A stretch of DNA of 64,000 nt from Massilia sp. Bi118. Lineage in GTDB: Bacteria > Pseudomonadota > Gammaproteobacteria > Burkholderiales > Burkholderiaceae_D. The notes beneath the pieces are model-generated. The model had not been told where the DNA came from, did no database searches, and saw nothing but the letters and a program-made list of their open reading frames with translations. Positions 16,427-26,109 of this stretch are shown here, piece by piece. The DNA is taken from contig NZ_CAKKMV010000005.1 of NCBI RefSeq assembly GCF_918697865.1, forward strand, positions 277,008 to 341,007, read 5' to 3'. Numbering within the stretch: position 1 is the first letter of the stretch; every line of letters begins with the position of its first letter. The translations under genes were made by a program, and so were the position numbers.

Positions 16427-19400
16427 ATGATGTTCAGGAACACCCCGATTGCCGCGGCAGTCGCCCTGGCCCTGTTGAGCATTGCCAGCGCGCATGCGCA
16501 GACCACGCCCGCCGACACTTCGGCTGATACGAAGGCTGATGCCAAGCAGCCGGAAAAAGTGATCGTGACCGGCTACCGCTATTCGATCGAGAAGAGCCTC
16601 GACCAGAAGCGCAACGCCAACGCCATCGTCGACGTGGTCACCGCCGAAGACATCGGCAAATTCCCCGACAAGAACGTGGCCGACGCGCTGCAGCGCGTAC
16701 CGGGCGTGATCATCGACCGCAGCGGCGGCGAAGGCAAGAACGTCAGCGTCCGCGGCCTGTCCTCGGAACTGACGCTGACCCAGTTGAACGGCAATTACGT
16801 CGCCACCGCCGAATCCAACGGCGATCCTTCGCGTTCCTTCAACTACATGCTGATGCCCTCGAACATGCTGGGCAGCGCCGAACTGTTCAAGACGCCGGAA
16901 GCGCGCATCGACGAAGGCGGCATCGGCGGCACCGTGATCCTGCATACCCGCCGTCCGCTGGACGTGAAGTCGGGCAGTGGCTTCGTCAACGCCGAAGGCA
17001 CCTGGGCCGACACGAGCAAGAAGGGCGACGGCCAGTTCTCCGGCCAGTACGCCTGGCATGACGAGAGCAACCGCTTCGGCGTGCTGGTCGGCTACACCCA
17101 GCAGAAGCGCACCACCCGCACCATGAGCGCCACCACCGAAAACTGGAGCTGGTACGGCGACGACTACGACGCTCATCCGGCGACGGACGTCAACGGCAAG
17201 CCCTCGGACATGACCAGCTACTGGTGGGGCCAGTCGGGCTTCTACGACCAGAGCGGCAAGTACTACACTAACTTCATGATGCCGACTTCGGTCAACTTCA
17301 ACGTGAAGGAAGAGCAGCGCGAGCGCAAGGGCGGCCAGCTGACCCTGCAGTTCAAGCCGATGCGCAACCTGAACCTGACCGCCAATTACTTCCGCTTCGA
17401 CCTGTCGCAGAACTCGCAGACCAACACGCTGAAGGTCCCGGAATGGAACCTGGCGCGCTACAGCGGCGACGGCAACTGGCCGGGCGGCCGCATGCTGGAC
17501 GGCCTGACTTTCGACCCGAGCGGCACCATCGTCACCGGCGCCAACTACAGCGTCCATCCGGGCAAGACCTATTACTGCAGCGAAGACCAGGCCAAGGCCG
17601 CAGGCCAGAAGCCGGGCGGCTGGGGGCCGGACGATTGCACCATCCCGACCCCGCAGATCACCGGCAGCTATAACCGCGAAAAAGCGAAATCGCAGACCTT
17701 CGACATCGGCGCCGAATGGAAGGGCGAGTCGCTGGACGCGAACTTCCTGGCCGGCCGTACCTGGGCCGGCGGCGGCCCGTCGCTGCAGTTCAGCATGCCG
17801 ATCAAGCCGCGCATGCAGAATGCAGACGGCAGCTGGACCCTCGGTAACTACGCCAGCAGCTGGAACCTGAACGGCACGCCGACCATGACCTTCTCGCCGG
17901 AGCTGATGGCCAACCTGGCCAAGGGCATCGGCGAGATCGACCTCGGCTCGACTTCGTCGTCGTGGACCCGCAACAGCACCAAGCAGAACTACGCCCAGGC
18001 CGACTTCACCTGGCACAACGACGGCAGCAAGTGGCTGGATTCGCTGCAGTTCGGCGCCAAGTACCGCGACGGCGGCACCCACCGCAACACCGGCAACAAC
18101 TACTGGGTCTGCCCGGGCAAGGACGCCAGCAATTACGACAACCGCTACCAGGCCGGCTGCGACCCGACCGCCAACAAGTTCCAGCCCCAGTTCCTGTACG
18201 GCCAGTCGCTGGACAATATCGCGGGCGGCATCCAGGCCAGCGCCTTCCCGGCAATCGACTACGCAACCTACGTCAATTACCTGAACAAGACCTACGGCCA
18301 GATGCAGACCCGTAACGAAGACAACTTCGTGTACAACGTCGGCGAAAAGATCACCTCGGCCTACCTGCAGGCCAACATCAAGACCGACCGCCTGCGGGGC
18401 AACGTCGGCATGCGCCTGGTCCGCACCAAGCAGCATGCCGATTCGACCGACCAGGTCGAGAACTACAAGGACTACTTCTTCAACGGTCCGAACGGCACCC
18501 CGGCGCCTTGCCTGGCGGGCGGCGCCCCGGCTGCCGGCGCGCCTAGCGGTTCGGGCTGCGTCAGCGGCTTCACGACCCTGCCGGACAGCATCGCACGCAC
18601 CCAGTCCTTCGTCGTCAGCTCGCTGGACCGCACCTACAACGACGTGCTGCCCAGCCTGAACCTGGCCTACGACCTGACCGATACCCTGCTGCTGCGCGCA
18701 GCCGCATCGAAGGTGATCTCGCGTCCGAGCTACGGCGACATCGCTTCGCCGGGCGGCCTGCAGAACTTCAGCCAGGAATATGTCAACGACCGCCGCCTGA
18801 TCGGTGGCGGCGGCAACCCGGGCTGGTTCGGTTCGGGCAGCAACAAGAACCTGGAGCCGTACAAGGCCACCCAGTTCGACCTGGGCCTGGAATGGTACTT
18901 CCAGCGCGGCTCGGTGCTCGGCCTCGACGTGTTCCGCAAGAACGTCAGCAACTTCTCGGTGCCGGTCGTGATGGACGTGGTCCTGAACGTCGGCGGCGAG
19001 AACGTGACGGTGCAGAACTACTCGACCAGCGCCGGCGGCCGCAACGGCGTGTCGCAGGGCGCCGAGCTGTATGCCCAGCACACCCTGTCGAACGGCATCG
19101 GCTTCCAGTTCAACTACACGTACAACAAGACCAACCAGGCCGCCATCACGCTGGAAGACGGCACCAACGTCGGCTCCTCGCCGCTGGTGGGCAGCGCCCG
19201 CAACCAGGCCAACCTGACCGTGTTCTACGAAACCGACAAGCTGCTGCTGCGCGCTTCGTACAACCGCCGCGGCGAGGTGGTGGACGGCCTGCAGAACGGC
19301 TTGAACGTGTATGAAGACCCGTACAGCCAGATCGACCTGAACGCGGCCTGGAACTTCACCAGCCAGTTGAGCCTGACCGCTTCGGTGCTGAACCTGACCA

Positions 19401-19504
19401 GGCAGGAGACCCGCGCCCACCTTGGCAACGACACCAAGGACCGCTTCTACTCCAACGGCTACGCCGGCCGCATCGCGTACGTCGGCCTGAACTACAAGTT
19501 CTGA
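16427..19504 (+). CDS. TonB-dependent receptor (TIGR01782-type glycan receptor)
   Basis: A 1025-residue outer-membrane receptor. A signal peptide ends at HAQ (about residue 24). Residues about 38-170 are the plug, opening EKVIVTGYRYSIEKSLDQKRNA and including ITAED-like VVTAEDIGKFPDKNVADALQRVPGV. The rest is the beta-barrel, ending in an aromatic residue (LNYKF). This subfamily, described from Xanthomonas and Caulobacter, takes up plant and other glycans and is often followed by halogenase-like genes, as here. I chose ATG 16427 because AAGGAG ends 7 bases before it and a signal peptide follows at once. A strong terminator after the gene partly uncouples it from downstream genes. Confidence 0.92.
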   Translation: MMFRNTPIAAAVALALLSIASAHAQTTPADTSADTKADAKQPEKVIVTGYRYSIEKSLDQKRNANAIVDVVTAEDIGKFPDKNVADALQRVPGVIIDRSGGEGKNVSVRGLSSELTLTQLNGNYVATAESNGDPSRSFNYMLMPSNMLGSAELFKTPEARIDEGGIGGTVILHTRRPLDVKSGSGFVNAEGTWADTSKKGDGQFSGQYAWHDESNRFGVLVGYTQQKRTTRTMSATTENWSWYGDDYDAHPATDVNGKPSDMTSYWWGQSGFYDQSGKYYTNFMMPTSVNFNVKEEQRERKGGQLTLQFKPMRNLNLTANYFRFDLSQNSQTNTLKVPEWNLARYSGDGNWPGGRMLDGLTFDPSGTIVTGANYSVHPGKTYYCSEDQAKAAGQKPGGWGPDDCTIPTPQITGSYNREKAKSQTFDIGAEWKGESLDANFLAGRTWAGGGPSLQFSMPIKPRMQNADGSWTLGNYASSWNLNGTPTMTFSPELMANLAKGIGEIDLGSTSSSWTRNSTKQNYAQADFTWHNDGSKWLDSLQFGAKYRDGGTHRNTGNNYWVCPGKDASNYDNRYQAGCDPTANKFQPQFLYGQSLDNIAGGIQASAFPAIDYATYVNYLNKTYGQMQTRNEDNFVYNVGEKITSAYLQANIKTDRLRGNVGMRLVRTKQHADSTDQVENYKDYFFNGPNGTPAPCLAGGAPAAGAPSGSGCVSGFTTLPDSIARTQSFVVSSLDRTYNDVLPSLNLAYDLTDTLLLRAAASKVISRPSYGDIASPGGLQNFSQEYVNDRRLIGGGGNPGWFGSGSNKNLEPYKATQFDLGLEWYFQRGSVLGLDVFRKNVSNFSVPVVMDVVLNVGGENVTVQNYSTSAGGRNGVSQGAELYAQHTLSNGIGFQFNYTYNKTNQAAITLEDGTNVGSSPLVGSARNQANLTVFYETDKLLLRASYNRRGEVVDGLQNGLNVYEDPYSQIDLNAAWNFTSQLSLTASVLNLTRQETRAHLGNDTKDRFYSNGYAGRIAYVGLNYKF

Positions 19505-19517
19505 GTTGCCCCTTGCT

Positions 19518-19549
19518 CCCCGGCCTGCCTGGCCGGGGAGGTCTTTTTT
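19518..19549 (+). terminator. Rho-independent terminator after the TonB receptor gene
   Basis: CCCCGGCC (19518-19525) and GGCCGGGG (19531-19538) form a perfect 8-bp stem with a 5-base loop, followed shortly by a run of six T (19544-19549). It separates the highly used receptor gene from the enzyme genes, so their expression would be lower or need read-through. Confidence 0.85.
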
Positions 19550-19575
19550 GGAGGCTGCAACTTGGAGGCTGCAAT
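19548..19575 (+). repeat. Tandem 14-bp duplication containing the ribosome binding site
   Basis: TTGGAGGCTGCAAC (19548-19561) is followed directly by TTGGAGGCTGCAAT (19562-19575). Each copy carries GGAGG; the second is 5 bases before the halogenase ATG at 19574. The duplication gives two potential ribosome-loading sites. Confidence 0.8.
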
Positions 19576-21094
19576 GAGCATGCAGGACAGGATCACCAGC
19601 ATCACCATCGTCGGCGGCGGCAGCGCGGGCTGGATGGCCGCCGCCGCCCTCGCCACTTACCTGGGCAAGAGCGCCGCCGTGCGCCTGGTCGAGTCCGAGG
19701 AAATCGGCATCGTCGGCGTGGGCGAGGCCAGCGTGCCGCACATCCGGCTGTTCAACGGCCAGTGGCTCGGCATCGACGAGGCGGAATTCGTCAAGCGCAC
19801 CCAGGCCACGGTCAAGCTGGGCATCGAATTCAAGGACTGGAGCCGCATCGGCGACAGTTATATCCACGGCTTCGGCGCGATCGGACGCTCGCTCGGGCCG
19901 CTGCCTTTCCACCAGTTCTGGCTCAAGCTGCGCCAGGCCGGACGCGCCGGACCGATCGGTGACTACTCGCCGCAGACTGTGATGGCGCCGCGCGGCAAAT
20001 TCGCGCCGGGCGACCGCAAGGCGGCGCCGAATTCGCCGCTGGCCGACATCGCCTACGCTTACCACTTCGACGCCACCCTGTACGCGCGCTACCTGCGCGA
20101 ACTGGCGGAGCAGCGCGGCGCGACGCGCATCGAGGGCAAGGTCGTCAAGGTCAACCAGCGCGCCGACAACGGCTTCATCGAATCGGTGACGCTGGAGAGC
20201 GGCCAGGTGGTGGAAGGCGAGCTGTTCATCGACTGCTCGGGCTTCCGCGGCCTGCTGATCGAGCAGACCCTGAAGGCCGGCTACGAAGACTGGTCGCACT
20301 GGCTGCCCTGCGACCGCGCGCTGGCCGTGCCCAGCGCAAGCACCCATCCGGTCACGCCCTACACGCGCGCCACCGCGCGCAAGGCGGGCTGGCAGTGGCG
20401 CATCCCGCTGCAGCACCGCACCGGCAATGGCCATGTGTATTCGAGCCGGCATATCAGCGACGACGAAGCCGCCGCGACCCTGCTGGCCAACCTCGACGGC
20501 GAAGCCCTGGCCGAACCGCGGCAATTGCGCTTCAGCGCCGGCATCCGCAAAAAATTCTGGGACAAGAACGTGGTAGCGATCGGGCTGGCCAGCGGCTTCC
20601 TGGAACCGCTCGAATCGACCAGCATCTACTCGGCGCAGTCGGGCATCACCCGCCTGCTCAGCCTTTTCCCCACGCGCGATTTCAATCCGATGCTGGCGGA
20701 GCGTTACAACCGCGAAGCCGCCTTCGAATACGAGCGCATCCGCGACTTCATCATCCTGCACTACCACGCCACCGAACGCAGCGACACGCCGTTCTGGGAC
20801 AACTGCCGCACGATGGAAGTGCCGGACACCCTGCGCGAAACCATGGACCTGTTCCGCGTCGACGGCCGCTACTTCCGCAACGGCGAGGACTTCTTCGCGC
20901 TGCCGAGCTGGGTGCAGGTGATGCTGGGCCAGGGCATCGTCCCGCAGGGCTACCACCCGATGGTGGACGAGATGCCCGAGGACAGGCTGGTGGAGCTGGT
21001 CGAAGGCATGCGCGGCACGCTGGCGCATGCGGTGGAGTCGATGCCGACCCACGAGGAGTGGATCGAGCGTTACTGGAAGGCGCCCATTGTATGA
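19574..21094 (+). CDS. Flavin-dependent tryptophan-halogenase-like protein
   Basis: A 506-residue FAD enzyme. GGGSAGW at 14-20 is the dinucleotide-binding motif. Lys81 in ATVKLGIEF aligns with the catalytic lysine of tryptophan halogenases such as PrnA Lys79. WQWRIP at 273-278 is the WxWxIP motif that suppresses monooxygenase activity in true halogenases. Both diagnostic motifs are intact, so halide chemistry is possible. Family members beside TonB receptors are common in Xanthomonas, Caulobacter and Massilia relatives, and their in vivo substrate is unclear. ATG 19574 is preferred to TTG 19562 because GGAGG sits 5 bases upstream. The stop overlaps the beta-mannosidase start (ATGA). Confidence 0.88.
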   Translation: MSMQDRITSITIVGGGSAGWMAAAALATYLGKSAAVRLVESEEIGIVGVGEASVPHIRLFNGQWLGIDEAEFVKRTQATVKLGIEFKDWSRIGDSYIHGFGAIGRSLGPLPFHQFWLKLRQAGRAGPIGDYSPQTVMAPRGKFAPGDRKAAPNSPLADIAYAYHFDATLYARYLRELAEQRGATRIEGKVVKVNQRADNGFIESVTLESGQVVEGELFIDCSGFRGLLIEQTLKAGYEDWSHWLPCDRALAVPSASTHPVTPYTRATARKAGWQWRIPLQHRTGNGHVYSSRHISDDEAAATLLANLDGEALAEPRQLRFSAGIRKKFWDKNVVAIGLASGFLEPLESTSIYSAQSGITRLLSLFPTRDFNPMLAERYNREAAFEYERIRDFIILHYHATERSDTPFWDNCRTMEVPDTLRETMDLFRVDGRYFRNGEDFFALPSWVQVMLGQGIVPQGYHPMVDEMPEDRLVELVEGMRGTLAHAVESMPTHEEWIERYWKAPIV

Positions 21095-23757
21095 GCGCGC
21101 GTCCGTTTGCGCGGCTGTTGTTGGGGCTTTTACTCGCTGCTGCCGCCGTTTCGGCTCGTGCTGCCACGCCCGAGGGATTCGTGATCGGCAAGGGCTGGCA
21201 GTTCCGGCTCGTATCCGGCAATGCGCAGGGGGCGGCGCATCCGGAAGCGGCGCCATGGCGTGCAGCCACGGTGCCGGGCACCGTGCACACCGACCTGCTG
21301 GCGAACAAGCTGATCCCCGATCCCTATGTCGGCGCGCCCGAAGCGGGCCTGCAATGGATAGGCCTGGGCGACTGGGAATACCGCACCCGTTTCGACGCCC
21401 CGCGCGCCGCGCTGGCCAGCGCCCGCAGCGACCTGGTCTTCGACGGCCTGGATACCTTTGCCGAAGTCTGGCTGAACGGCGCCAAAGTTCTGGATGCCGA
21501 CAACGCCTTCCGCACCTGGCGCGTGCCGGTGCAGGGCAAGCTGCGCGCGCAGGGCAACGAGCTGCGCATCGTCCTGCATTCGCCCATCGCCAGGCTGCTG
21601 CCGCAGGTCCAGGCCATGCCGCACAAGCTGGCCGGGAATTATCCATCGCCCTACGGCGACGAGCCGAAGGAGGCGATGACCGCCAACTTCGTGCGTAAAC
21701 CAGGCTATCACTATGGCTGGGATTGGGGGCCGCGCTACGTCACCGCCGGCATCGGCAAGCCGGTGGTGCTGCAGAGCTGGAACACGGTTCGCATCGATCA
21801 TCTGCAGCTGCGCCAGGACCATGTGGACGAAGCGCGCGCCGATGTCGCCGCGGTGGCATCGCTCGATGCGGTGCGCGATGGCGGCGTCGACGTGCGCTTG
21901 TGGCAGACCGCGCCGGACGGCAAGCGCTCGCTGGCGGCGCAGAAACGGGTCGAGCTGCATGCCGGCGACAACCGCATCGAGCTGCCCGTGCACGTCGAGC
22001 GCCCGCAGCGCTGGTTCCCGAACGGCTACGGGAAGCAGCCGCTGTACCGCTACGAGCTGGAAGTCGGCGAGGGCAAGGCGACGATCGCCAAAGCCGGCGC
22101 GCGCACCGGCCTGCGCAGCATCGAATTGCGCCGCAAGCCGGATGCCAGGGGCCGCGGCTTTTATTTTGCCGTCAACGGCATTCCGGTCTTCGCCAAGGGC
22201 GCGAATACCATCCCCTTCGACATGTTCCAGCCGCGGGTCACCAAAGCCCAGCTGCGCCGCGTGCTGCAGTCGGCGGTGGACGCCAACATGAACTTCCTGC
22301 GCAGCTGGGGCGGCGGTTATTACGAGAGCGAGGACTTCTTCGACCTGGCCGACGAACTGGGCCTGCTGGTGTGGCAGGACTTCATGTTCGGCGGCGGCAT
22401 GCAGCCGGCCTATGACGAGGCCTTCCGCGCCAACGTCGTCGCGGAAGCACGCGACCAGGTGCGGCGCCTGCGCAACCATCCGAGCATCGCCCTCTGGTGC
22501 GGCAATAACGAGGAAGAGATCGCGTGGAAGTACTGGGGACCGGGCAAGGAGATGACGGCGGCCGCGCCCGAATTCGCCGGCAAGGTCTGGAAAGGCTATG
22601 TGCAGCTGTTCGGCGCCGACCTGCGCAAGGTGGTGGCGGAGGAAGGCGGCGGCATCGCCTACTGGGCCAGCTCTCCGAGCGACGACCTGGCGGAAGTCGC
22701 CAACACCCCTGCCAGCGGCGACATGCACTACTGGGAAGTCTGGGGCAATCCGGCGCACCCGCCCGTGAAATACCTGGAGATCACGCCGCGCTTCATGTCC
22801 GAATACGGCCTGCAGGCCTGGCCGGTGCAGCGCACCATCGACGCCTTCGCCAAACGCGCGGAACAGGGCATCGCCACGCCGGTGATCGAGGCGCACCAGA
22901 AATTCCTGGCCGGGAAGGGCAACGAAAGGCTGATGAAGTACGTGGCCTATGAATTCGGCGAAACCACCGACTTCCCGACTTTCGTCTACCTGAGCCAGGC
23001 CGCCCAGGCCGAAGGCATCGAACTGGCGGCCCTGCACCACCGCGCCAGCCGTCCCTTCACCATGGGGTCCCTGTACTGGCAGCTCAACGACGTGTGGCCG
23101 GGCGCCTCCTGGTCCAGCTTGGACTGGTTCGGGCGCTGGAAGGCGCTGCAATACCATGCGCGCCGTTTCTATGCGCCGGTGGCGGTGGCCGCCTTGCGCG
23201 ATGCCGCCGGCAAGACCACGGTCAGCCTGCTCAACGACCGCACGCAGCCGGTGCGCGGCGAGCTGCGCCTGCGCGTGATGAGCCTGGACGGCAAGCTGCT
23301 GCGCGACGAACGCAAGAAGGTCGAGCTGGCGCCGCTGTCGGCCTCGAGGATGGCCGATTACGTCGATGCGGACCTGCTGGGCGGCGCCGATCCGGCGTCC
23401 ACGGTCGCCGTGTTCGAGCTGCGGGCCGAGGGCGAGCCGGCTTCGCGCGGGATGGTGTACTTCAAGGCGGCCAGGGACATGCGATGGCCGGAGGCCGGCC
23501 TGCATGCCGATTTGCGCCGCGACGGCCAGGGCTACCTGCTGGACCTGCGTGCGGACAGGCTGGCGCGCGCCGTGTGGATCGATTTCGGCAATCTGGACGC
23601 CGAGCCGGCCGACAATGCCCTGACCCTGCTGCCTGGCGAAAGCCTGACGATGCGCGTGGCGTCGAAAGCCAGTCTTGAGGCGCTGCGCAAGTCCTTGCGG
23701 GTGCGTTCGCTGGCCGAGGTGCTCGCTGGCGGGAAATCGTTTACTAAAACGCGCTAA
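21091..23757 (+). CDS. GH2 beta-mannosidase
   Basis: An 888-residue exported glycosidase. A signal peptide spans residues 1-25 ([17 protein letters not shown]). A sugar-binding jelly roll follows ([26 protein letters not shown]), then an immunoglobulin-like domain and the TIM barrel. [14 protein letters not shown] provides the acid/base Glu474 and [11 protein letters not shown] the nucleophile Glu571. The order and motifs match family GH2 beta-mannosidases, which remove the terminal Man-beta-1,4-GlcNAc or mannan-derived mannose. ATG 21091 overlaps the halogenase stop and gives the signal peptide directly. In this locus it would finish what the alpha-mannosidase leaves. Confidence 0.92.
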   Translation: MSARPFARLLLGLLLAAAAVSARAATPEGFVIGKGWQFRLVSGNAQGAAHPEAAPWRAATVPGTVHTDLLANKLIPDPYVGAPEAGLQWIGLGDWEYRTRFDAPRAALASARSDLVFDGLDTFAEVWLNGAKVLDADNAFRTWRVPVQGKLRAQGNELRIVLHSPIARLLPQVQAMPHKLAGNYPSPYGDEPKEAMTANFVRKPGYHYGWDWGPRYVTAGIGKPVVLQSWNTVRIDHLQLRQDHVDEARADVAAVASLDAVRDGGVDVRLWQTAPDGKRSLAAQKRVELHAGDNRIELPVHVERPQRWFPNGYGKQPLYRYELEVGEGKATIAKAGARTGLRSIELRRKPDARGRGFYFAVNGIPVFAKGANTIPFDMFQPRVTKAQLRRVLQSAVDANMNFLRSWGGGYYESEDFFDLADELGLLVWQDFMFGGGMQPAYDEAFRANVVAEARDQVRRLRNHPSIALWCGNNEEEIAWKYWGPGKEMTAAAPEFAGKVWKGYVQLFGADLRKVVAEEGGGIAYWASSPSDDLAEVANTPASGDMHYWEVWGNPAHPPVKYLEITPRFMSEYGLQAWPVQRTIDAFAKRAEQGIATPVIEAHQKFLAGKGNERLMKYVAYEFGETTDFPTFVYLSQAAQAEGIELAALHHRASRPFTMGSLYWQLNDVWPGASWSSLDWFGRWKALQYHARRFYAPVAVAALRDAAGKTTVSLLNDRTQPVRGELRLRVMSLDGKLLRDERKKVELAPLSASRMADYVDADLLGGADPASTVAVFELRAEGEPASRGMVYFKAARDMRWPEAGLHADLRRDGQGYLLDLRADRLARAVWIDFGNLDAEPADNALTLLPGESLTMRVASKASLEALRKSLRVRSLAEVLAGGKSFTKTR
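23739..23750. promoter_or_regulatory. Candidate LacI-family operator D (lacI region)
   Basis: GTTTACTAAAAC shares the GTTTANTAAA core of the receptor-gene sites. It lies inside the last codons of the beta-mannosidase gene, about 77 bases centre to centre from site E. Confidence 0.4.
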
Positions 23758-23815
23758 AAACGGGTGCTAAGCAGCGCCTTCGATTGACGCTACTGAGGCT
23801 GCTGGGATAAAACTC

Positions 23816-23826
23816 GTTTAATAAAC
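23816..23826. promoter_or_regulatory. Candidate LacI-family operator E (lacI promoter)
   Basis: GTTTAATAAAC is a perfect 11-base palindrome, 60 bases upstream of the lacI start. It suggests autoregulation together with site D. Confidence 0.45.
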
Positions 23827-23885
23827 AGAAGAATTTTGGAGACCTTGATGTATTTGACGCCGCCACGCCGCGCGAGGATACAGCC

Positions 23886-24872
23886 GTGAGCCAGGTCACC
23901 CTGCGCGACATCGCGGAGACCACCGGGCTGTCGATCGGCACGGTGTCGCGCGCGCTGAAGAACCAGGCCGGCATGACCGAGTTCACCCGCAACAAGGTGC
24001 GCGACGCCGCGCTGGGGCTGGGCTACGACTTCGGCCAGCTGAAGAAGGGCCGCATCCGCCGCATCGCCTTCCTGCTGCACAGCCAGCACAACACGCTGGC
24101 TTCCAGTCCCTTCTTCTCGCCGGTGCTGCAGGGCGCGGAAGCGGCCTGTCGGCGCGAGGGCGTGGCGCTGTCCTTCATCACGGTCGACCCGGCCGAGCCG
24201 GTGCTGGCGCAGATCCGCGTGCACCAGCCGGACGCCTTCGTGTGCGCCGGCTTCTTCGAGCCCGAGGTGCTGGACGCCCTGCAGCATGCCGGCAAGCCGA
24301 TCGTGCTGGTCGACATGCACAGGCGCGGCTTCACCTCGGTCAACCCGGACAACCTGCGCGGCGGCTACCTGGCCACCCAGCACCTGCTGCGCTGCGGCCG
24401 CAAGCGCATCGCCATGCTGTCCGGCTCCCTGGCCCACTACAGCATCCAGCAGCGCAACCGCGGCTTCCGCCAGGCCCTGTTCGACGCCAAGGTCCATGCC
24501 GACCCGAGCCTGGAAGTCGTCGTGCCGTCGATGGGCGAGGGCGACGAGGGCGTGGCCGAGGCCATGCGCAGCCTGCTCAGCCTCCCGAAACGGGCCGACG
24601 CGGTGTTCTGCTACAACGACAGCACCGCGCTGGCCGCCATGAAATTCTGCCTGAACGAGGGCATGAAAATCCCGCATGACATCGCGATCGTCGGCTTCGA
24701 CGACATCGCCGCCGCCGCTGCCGCCATTCCGCCGCTCAGCACCATCCACGTGGACAAGGAAGCGCTGGGCCGCGCCGGCATCGAATTACTGCTCAACAAA
24801 CCAGACGAAAATCCATCCCAGATAACCGTGCCAGTCGAGATGGTCGTGCGCGAAAGCAGCTGCGACGACTAG
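23886..24872 (+). CDS. LacI-family transcriptional regulator
   Basis: A 328-residue regulator. Residues 3-55 are the DNA-binding helix-turn-helix and hinge (VTLRDIAETTGLSIGTVSRALKNQ). Residues about 57-328 are a periplasmic-binding-protein-like sensor (FVCAGFFEPE, GYLATQHLLRCGRKRIAMLSG, AIVGFDDIA). It starts with GTG 23886; GAGG about 10 bases upstream supports this, and the ATG at 23848 is out of frame. It is the only regulator in the mannose-glycan locus, so a mannose-related ligand is likely. Its presumed sites are the GTTTAN(T/G)AAA palindromes before itself and before the TonB receptor. Confidence 0.9.
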   Translation: MSQVTLRDIAETTGLSIGTVSRALKNQAGMTEFTRNKVRDAALGLGYDFGQLKKGRIRRIAFLLHSQHNTLASSPFFSPVLQGAEAACRREGVALSFITVDPAEPVLAQIRVHQPDAFVCAGFFEPEVLDALQHAGKPIVLVDMHRRGFTSVNPDNLRGGYLATQHLLRCGRKRIAMLSGSLAHYSIQQRNRGFRQALFDAKVHADPSLEVVVPSMGEGDEGVAEAMRSLLSLPKRADAVFCYNDSTALAAMKFCLNEGMKIPHDIAIVGFDDIAAAAAAIPPLSTIHVDKEALGRAGIELLLNKPDENPSQITVPVEMVVRESSCDD

Positions 24873-24894
24873 AGCACACCTGACCCAGACCACC

Positions 24895-26109
24895 ATGACC
24901 ACTCTCCCGAATTTCCGCGATCCCGCCGTCCTGCTCGACCACGCACGCCACACCATGCGCTTCTACCACCCGCGCGCCATCGACCCGGCCGGCGGCATGT
25001 ACCAGTATTTCAAGGACGACGGCACGGTCTACGACCCGCGCCACCGCCACCTGGTCAGCAGCACCCGCTTCGTGTTCACCTATGCGATGGCCTGGCGCCA
25101 CTTCAAGGACCCGGCCTACCTGGACGGCCTGAAGCACGCCGTGACTTTCCTGCGCGAGGCGCACCGCCAGCAGGACGGCAGCTACGCCTGGATGCTGGAC
25201 GGCCGCGACATCGAGGACGGCACCCAGCACGCCTACGGCGAAGCCTTCGTGCTGCTGGCCTATGCGCATGCCGCGATGGCGGGAATGGACGAGGCACGCC
25301 CGTGGATCGGCGAAGCGTTCGACCTGATGGAGAAACGCTTCTGGAACGCCGCCGACGGCCTGTACGCCGACGAAGCGAGCCAGGACTGGAGCACGCTCTC
25401 GAGCTACCGCGGCCAGAACGCCAACATGCACGCCTGCGAAGCGCTGCAGGCCGCGTGGCAGGCCACCGGCGAGCGCCGCTACCTGGAGCGCGCCTGGCTG
25501 GTCGCCTTCAACATCACCCAGCGCCAGGCCGGGCGCTGCGGAGGCCTGATCTGGGAGCACTACGACGAACAGTGGCAGCCGGACTGGAAGTTCAACATCG
25601 ACGATCCGGAAAACCTGTTCCGCCCCTGGGGCTACCAGCCCGGCCACTTCACGGAGTGGGCCAAGCTGCTGGTGCAGCTGGAAGCGCGCGGCAAGGGCGT
25701 GCTGGACCAGGACCTGGGCTGGCTGCTGCCGACCGCCGAAAAGCTGTTCGGCGTGGCGGTGGAGAAGGGTTGGGATCCTGAAAACGGCGGCCTGTGCTAC
25801 TCGTTGGCGCCCGACCTGGCGATCTGCGACTGGCACAAGTACTTCTGGGTGCAGGCCGAGAGCGCGGCCGCTGCCGCCATGCTGGCCAAGCGCACCGGTA
25901 ACGCAAAGTACTGGGACTGGTACCAGCGCCTGTGGGAATACAGCTGGACGCATTTCGTCGATCACCAGTACGGCGCCTGGTTCCGCATCCTCGACCGCGA
26001 GAACCGCAAGCTGAGCGACGAAAAGAGCCCGGCGGGCAAGGTCGATTACCACACCATGGGCGCCTGCTACGACATCCTGACGGTGCTGGCGGAGTCCGGC
26101 CATGCATGA
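24895..26109 (+). CDS. AGE-family mannose isomerase
   Basis: A 404-residue (alpha/alpha)6-barrel protein of the N-acylglucosamine-2-epimerase superfamily. Conserved stretches include STRFVFTYAMAWR, HAYGEAFVLLAYAH, YRGQNANMHACEALQAAW and RPWGYQPGHFTEWAKLL. These resemble mannose isomerase (YihS-like) more than GlcNAc 2-epimerase. It would convert free D-mannose to D-fructose in the cytoplasm. There is no signal peptide. The stop overlaps the fructokinase start by 8 bases, and the pair forms a complete route from mannose to fructose-6-phosphate. Mannose 2-epimerase activity, yielding glucose, is the main alternative. Confidence 0.85.
   Translation: MTTLPNFRDPAVLLDHARHTMRFYHPRAIDPAGGMYQYFKDDGTVYDPRHRHLVSSTRFVFTYAMAWRHFKDPAYLDGLKHAVTFLREAHRQQDGSYAWMLDGRDIEDGTQHAYGEAFVLLAYAHAAMAGMDEARPWIGEAFDLMEKRFWNAADGLYADEASQDWSTLSSYRGQNANMHACEALQAAWQATGERRYLERAWLVAFNITQRQAGRCGGLIWEHYDEQWQPDWKFNIDDPENLFRPWGYQPGHFTEWAKLLVQLEARGKGVLDQDLGWLLPTAEKLFGVAVEKGWDPENGGLCYSLAPDLAICDWHKYFWVQAESAAAAAMLAKRTGNAKYWDWYQRLWEYSWTHFVDHQYGAWFRILDRENRKLSDEKSPAGKVDYHTMGACYDILTVLAESGHA

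Noticed and set aside
16382..21646. A minus-strand open frame of about 1750 codons across the TonB receptor, halogenase and beta-mannosidase genes
   Set aside because: It crosses three well-supported genes on the other strand and encodes no recognisable motif; long antisense frames are expected at this GC content.
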